Part shown: positions 61,772 to 64,000 of the stretch, piece by piece
Position numbering within the stretch: the stretch's first letter is position 1
How the letters are laid out: the number at the start of each line of letters is the position of its first letter
Source of the DNA: Carnimonas bestiolae
GTDB taxonomy: Bacteria; Pseudomonadota; Gammaproteobacteria; Pseudomonadales; Halomonadaceae
Length of the DNA stretch: 64,000 nucleotides
Reading direction: 5' to 3' (one strand)
Assembly: GCF_051251125.1 (NCBI RefSeq)
Contig: NZ_JBPCZL010000006.1
The notes under the pieces: model-generated
What the model was told of the DNA's origin: nothing
What the model saw: only the letters and a program-made list of their open reading frames with translations
Databases searched by the model: none
Program-made: the position numbers and the translations under genes

Positions 61772-62310
61772 CTATGTAATGGGGCGTCTTACGCCTTCTA
61801 GATGCTGTTTCGGTGGCGCGCCAAACAGCTGCTTATATTCCCGACTGAATTGTGAGGGGCTCTCGTAGCCTACCCGATAGGATGCGGTGGCTGCATCCAG
61901 GTGCTCGTTGATCATCAACCGTCTGGCCGCATTAATGCGTAGCCTTTTCTGATATTGCAGTGAGCTTATGCCGGTTAGCTGGCGAAACCGATGATGGAGG
62001 CTCGACGCACTCATCTGCACCGCCGTGGCGAGTTGTTCAACACTAATACGCTCGGCGTAGTGCAACTTTAACCAGCCGATGGCTTCGCCAATGCGATGAC
62101 TCGCGCTACCCACTGAGGCGAGTTGCCAAAGGCAGGGCGCAACACCGCTCATCAATAATCGGTAGTGGATTTCCTTGATAATCAATGGTGCCAGATGAGG
62201 AATACTGCTTGGCTCCTGAGTCAGTGCCAACAGGCGTAACAAGGGCTCTAGCAGCACATTCGATAGGTTGCCTGTTGCTACACTCGTGCCAGCCTTAAGG
62301 CCATCTCGCG
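61772..62310 (-). pseudogene. AraC-family regulator, 5' end deleted
   Basis: The remaining 180 or so residues contain the end of the cupin-type sensor part (LLEPLLRLLALTQEPSSIPHLAPLIIKEIHYRLLMSG) and a complete AraC DNA-binding domain (AIGWLKLHYAERISVEQLAT, then SASSLHHRFRQLTGISSLQY, then SYRVGYESPSQFSREYKQLFG). Family members are about 290-310 residues, so the N-terminal third is missing. No proper start exists; the frame meets the remnant of a divergent hydrolase at about 62300-62340. The right-hand limit is approximate. Confidence 0.75.
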
Positions 62311-62690
62311 GCACCCCAATGTGGGCAATCAACTCGGTACACGGTGGTGAAGGGCAGTTTCTCGTCGATTATCACGATTACTACATGACGCCGCGAGGCT
62401 ACCATTCGCGTGCGGTCAACTCGGGTAATGCGTGGACGATTACAACGCCGTTATCGTTCATGAATATGCCAATTCTGACGTATATCAACGAGATTTCCCC
62501 GCGACCGACTCTTTTTATTCACGGTGAAAAAGCGCATTCACGCTACTTCAGTGAAACAGCCTATGCGGCTGCACAAGAGCCGAAGGAGCTCATGATTATC
62601 CCAGGAGCCGTTCATACGGATCTGTATGATCGTGTTGATGTCATTCCGTTCGAGAAGTTAACCGAGTTCTTCACAACGCACCTGGCCTGA
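62310..62690 (+). pseudogene. Alpha/beta hydrolase, 5' half deleted
   Basis: The last 125 or so residues of a dienelactone-hydrolase-like protein: FLVDYHDYYMTPRGYHSRAV, TPLSFMNMPILTYINEISPR, then FIHGEKAHSRYFSETAYAAA (Asp/Glu-type acid region) and IPGAVHTDLYDR with the catalytic His. Family members are about 300 residues; the nucleophile Ser region is missing. Divergent pairs of this hydrolase with an AraC-type regulator are common, so a deletion that removed both 5' ends and the shared promoter explains the junction. The left limit is approximate. Confidence 0.75.
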
Positions 62691-62881
62691 AGCTTCCAAC
62701 CATCGAAACATGGAATTACTCGGTGCTGCGCTGAGTGCGTAGCACTGACCTGACGACAATCTGCCCGTTACCCCATAGGCGTGGCCCGCGAAGGCCCCTC
62801 TCGATAAAACCGCCAACAATGCCATACTGCACAGAGGCTAGCATGCTCTTTCTCTCATTACCGTTGTCATAAGGAACCATT

Positions 62882-63034
62882 ATGTACTTACTGCTCATCC
62901 CTATTGTGATTCTGGTGGCTATCTATCTGGGAATGACGACATTGCAGGAAAAAGTGCATAAAGAAGAAGCACAGCAGCACGAACAGCATATTGATAATGG
63001 GGCCGGCTCCGATTCCAGCAGGAACTCTCGTTGA
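62882..63034 (+). CDS. Small single-span membrane protein
   Basis: 50 residues from ATG 62882 to TGA 63034, with a good ribosome site (AAGGA, 6 bases upstream). Residues 2-18 form one hydrophobic helix (YLLLIPIVILVAIYLGM), followed by a polar tail rich in Glu, His and Gln (LQEKVHKEEAQQHEQHIDNG). No family was recognised. The preceding 190 bases hold no other convincing gene. Confidence 0.65.
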   Translation: MYLLLIPIVILVAIYLGMTTLQEKVHKEEAQQHEQHIDNGAGSDSSRNSR

Positions 63035-63035
63035 T

Positions 63036-63115
63036 GGCGTCCTTGTTGGGGGTCTTATTCTAGAGCCTGTGCAGCTTTCACTGTTAGCGTCCTTCTTGGG
63101 AGTCTTATTCTGAAT
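63036..63115. repeat. 51-bp units, inverted, before copy C
   Basis: Two 51-base units in reverse orientation relative to those after copy A (GCGTCCTT...CTTTCACTGTT), the second running into the left terminal repeat of copy C. Confidence 0.7.
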
Positions 63116-63482
63116 CCTACGCAGCCTTTCACTGTTTGAGTCTTTTCAAACGTTATTTATTGATATCTGAAGGGGACCTTGCAGGCCCCCTTCACCCCCG
63201 CTGTCGTCAGGCACGTCAGACCATCCGCTTGCAAAAATGCGTTGCAAGCGGATGATTCCGCGCCTTCCTCATACGAAGTTTGCGTATGTCAGTAGTTAGC
63301 TACGCTAAGCGTTCTATTTGCCAAGGCATGACAGCCCATTGAATGTGTGCGCTGTGCGTGCACAGCGTCATCACATTCGGGGCGCATCCACGAGCGGGAG
63401 AGCGCGAGAGGGACAAGGTTCCTCTCGCATTCAAAGGAAAGGTTAGGTTTGAAAAGACGCTAACAGTAAAAGGCTGCGCAGG
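63116..63482. mobile_element. MITE-like repeat element, copy C (inverted)
   Basis: 367 bp. Terminal inverted repeats at 63116-63151 and 63447-63482. The interior is the reverse complement of copies A and B: the GGGG...CCCC hairpin comes first, then the CCGCTTGCA / TGCAAGCGG stem, then TTTGCCAAGGCATGACAGCC and CCTCTCGC. Both orientations between similar ends fit an element that can invert or insert either way. Confidence 0.8.
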
Positions 63483-64000
63483 CTCCAGAATGAGTTGAGT
63501 ACTGATAAAGACATCAATAGTGAAAGTCTGCGCAGGATTCAGAATCAGCCTAACGGAAAGGACGCCAACAACGAACGTCCGCGCTGGCCCAAGAATCAGC
63601 TACCGACTAAACCATCCACACAGCAAACTTCTTAATAAGGAAGGTGCGGAATCATCCGCTTGCAGCGCGTTTTTGCAAGCGGATGGTCTGACGCGCCTGA
63701 CGCAGGCGGGGGTGAAGGGGCCTGCAAGGTCCCCTTCAGATATCAATAAATAACGTTTGAAAAGACTCAAACAGTGAAAGACTGCGCAGGATTCAGAATC
63801 AGCCTAACGAAAAGGACGCCAACAACGAACGTCCGCGCTGGCCCAAGAATCAACCACCGACTAAACCACCCACACAGCAAACTTCTTAATAAGGAAGGCG
63901 CGGAATCATCCGCTTGCAGCGCGTTTTTGCAAGCGGATGGTCTGACGCGCCTGACGACAGCGGGGGTGAAGGGGGCCTGCAAGGTCCCCTTCAGATATCA
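63483..64000. repeat. Nested 51-bp units and two partial repeat cores in 254-bp tandem copies
   Basis: 51-base units (for example GACGCCAACAACGAACGTCC) alternate with core segments holding the ATCCGCTTGCA / TGCAAGCGGAT hairpin and the GGGG...CCCC hairpin. The cores begin at about 63631 and 63885, so the whole is a near-identical 254-bp tandem repeat. The second core is cut by the window end, so the array continues beyond it. Short frames here are translations of repeat DNA. Confidence 0.8.

Noticed and set aside
62716..62898. 60-codon minus-strand frame near the hydrolase remnant
   Set aside because: It has no family likeness and overlaps the start and ribosome site of the small membrane protein on the plus strand, which is better supported.
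63520..63982. Short frames with 17-residue repeats in the terminal array
   Set aside because: 51 is a multiple of three, so frames stay open by chance through several units. Units after copy A contain in-frame stops, so coding is not supported.

Overview
The window looks like a chromosomal segment of a gammaproteobacterium of the Halomonadaceae type (Halomonas/Zymobacter relatives). Pointers are an MvaT-family nucleoid protein, a FlhDC flagellar regulator, a glpT-glpD-glpR-glpF-glpK block, recC-recB-recD, and moderately GC-rich coding DNA with tight ATGA gene overlaps. The family assignment is an inference from gene content and protein similarity recalled from memory; the genus is not established.

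Layout. 1-7.7 kb: DNA repair, translation and nucleotide genes (nth, a solo rsxB, metG, apbC, dcd, purN-purM). 8-14.1 kb: a small lipoprotein, hda, yjbQ, an aromatic-type amino acid permease, an orphan SsuA-like binding protein whose start region forms a perfect 14-bp inverted repeat, and a Tat-exported beta-propeller protein. 14.5-23.2 kb: fumC, then the glycerol/glycerol-3-phosphate block with three TTCG-N4-CGAA operator-like sites. 23.3-27.5 kb: two tRNA-Val(GAC) genes, then the metNIQ methionine importer followed on the same strand by free-methionine-R-sulfoxide reductase and an HD hydrolase. 27.9-31.3 kb: riboflavin synthase and base salvage or repair genes (apt, gpt, ung, upp). 31.7-36.4 kb: a molybdenum cofactor operon mobA-mobB-moeA-moaCD-moaE-moaA in which moaC and moaD are one reading frame. 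36.5-46.8 kb: an RNase J-like nuclease, dinB, mvaT, cysQ, a single-frame FlhD-FlhC fusion, a histidine phosphatase, an OsmC protein, argE and an MFS transporter. 47-56.8 kb: recC-ubiX-recB-recD, all overlapping.

56.8-64 kb is clearly accessory. It holds three copies of a roughly 370-bp element with about 36-bp terminal inverted repeats (MITE-like), linked to 51-bp tandem units and further partial copies. Between the first two copies lies a cargo of one Hint-domain protein and four small glycine-zipper peptides with double-glycine-type leaders, arranged as two tandemly duplicated pairs. Each pair ends in a near-identical terminator, and the pairs are preceded by AT-rich control DNA. The pairs resemble in general design the CdzC/CdzD contact-dependent two-peptide toxins of Caulobacter, but no exporter or immunity gene is visible here. 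Beyond the second element are the joined 3' halves of an AraC-type regulator and an alpha/beta hydrolase, which look like a deletion scar, and a 50-residue membrane protein.

The strongest candidates for something new are the Hint plus duplicated glycine-zipper peptide locus, the FlhD-FlhC fusion, the MoaC-MoaD fusion, the hairpin that buries the ssuA start site, and the repeat element family.
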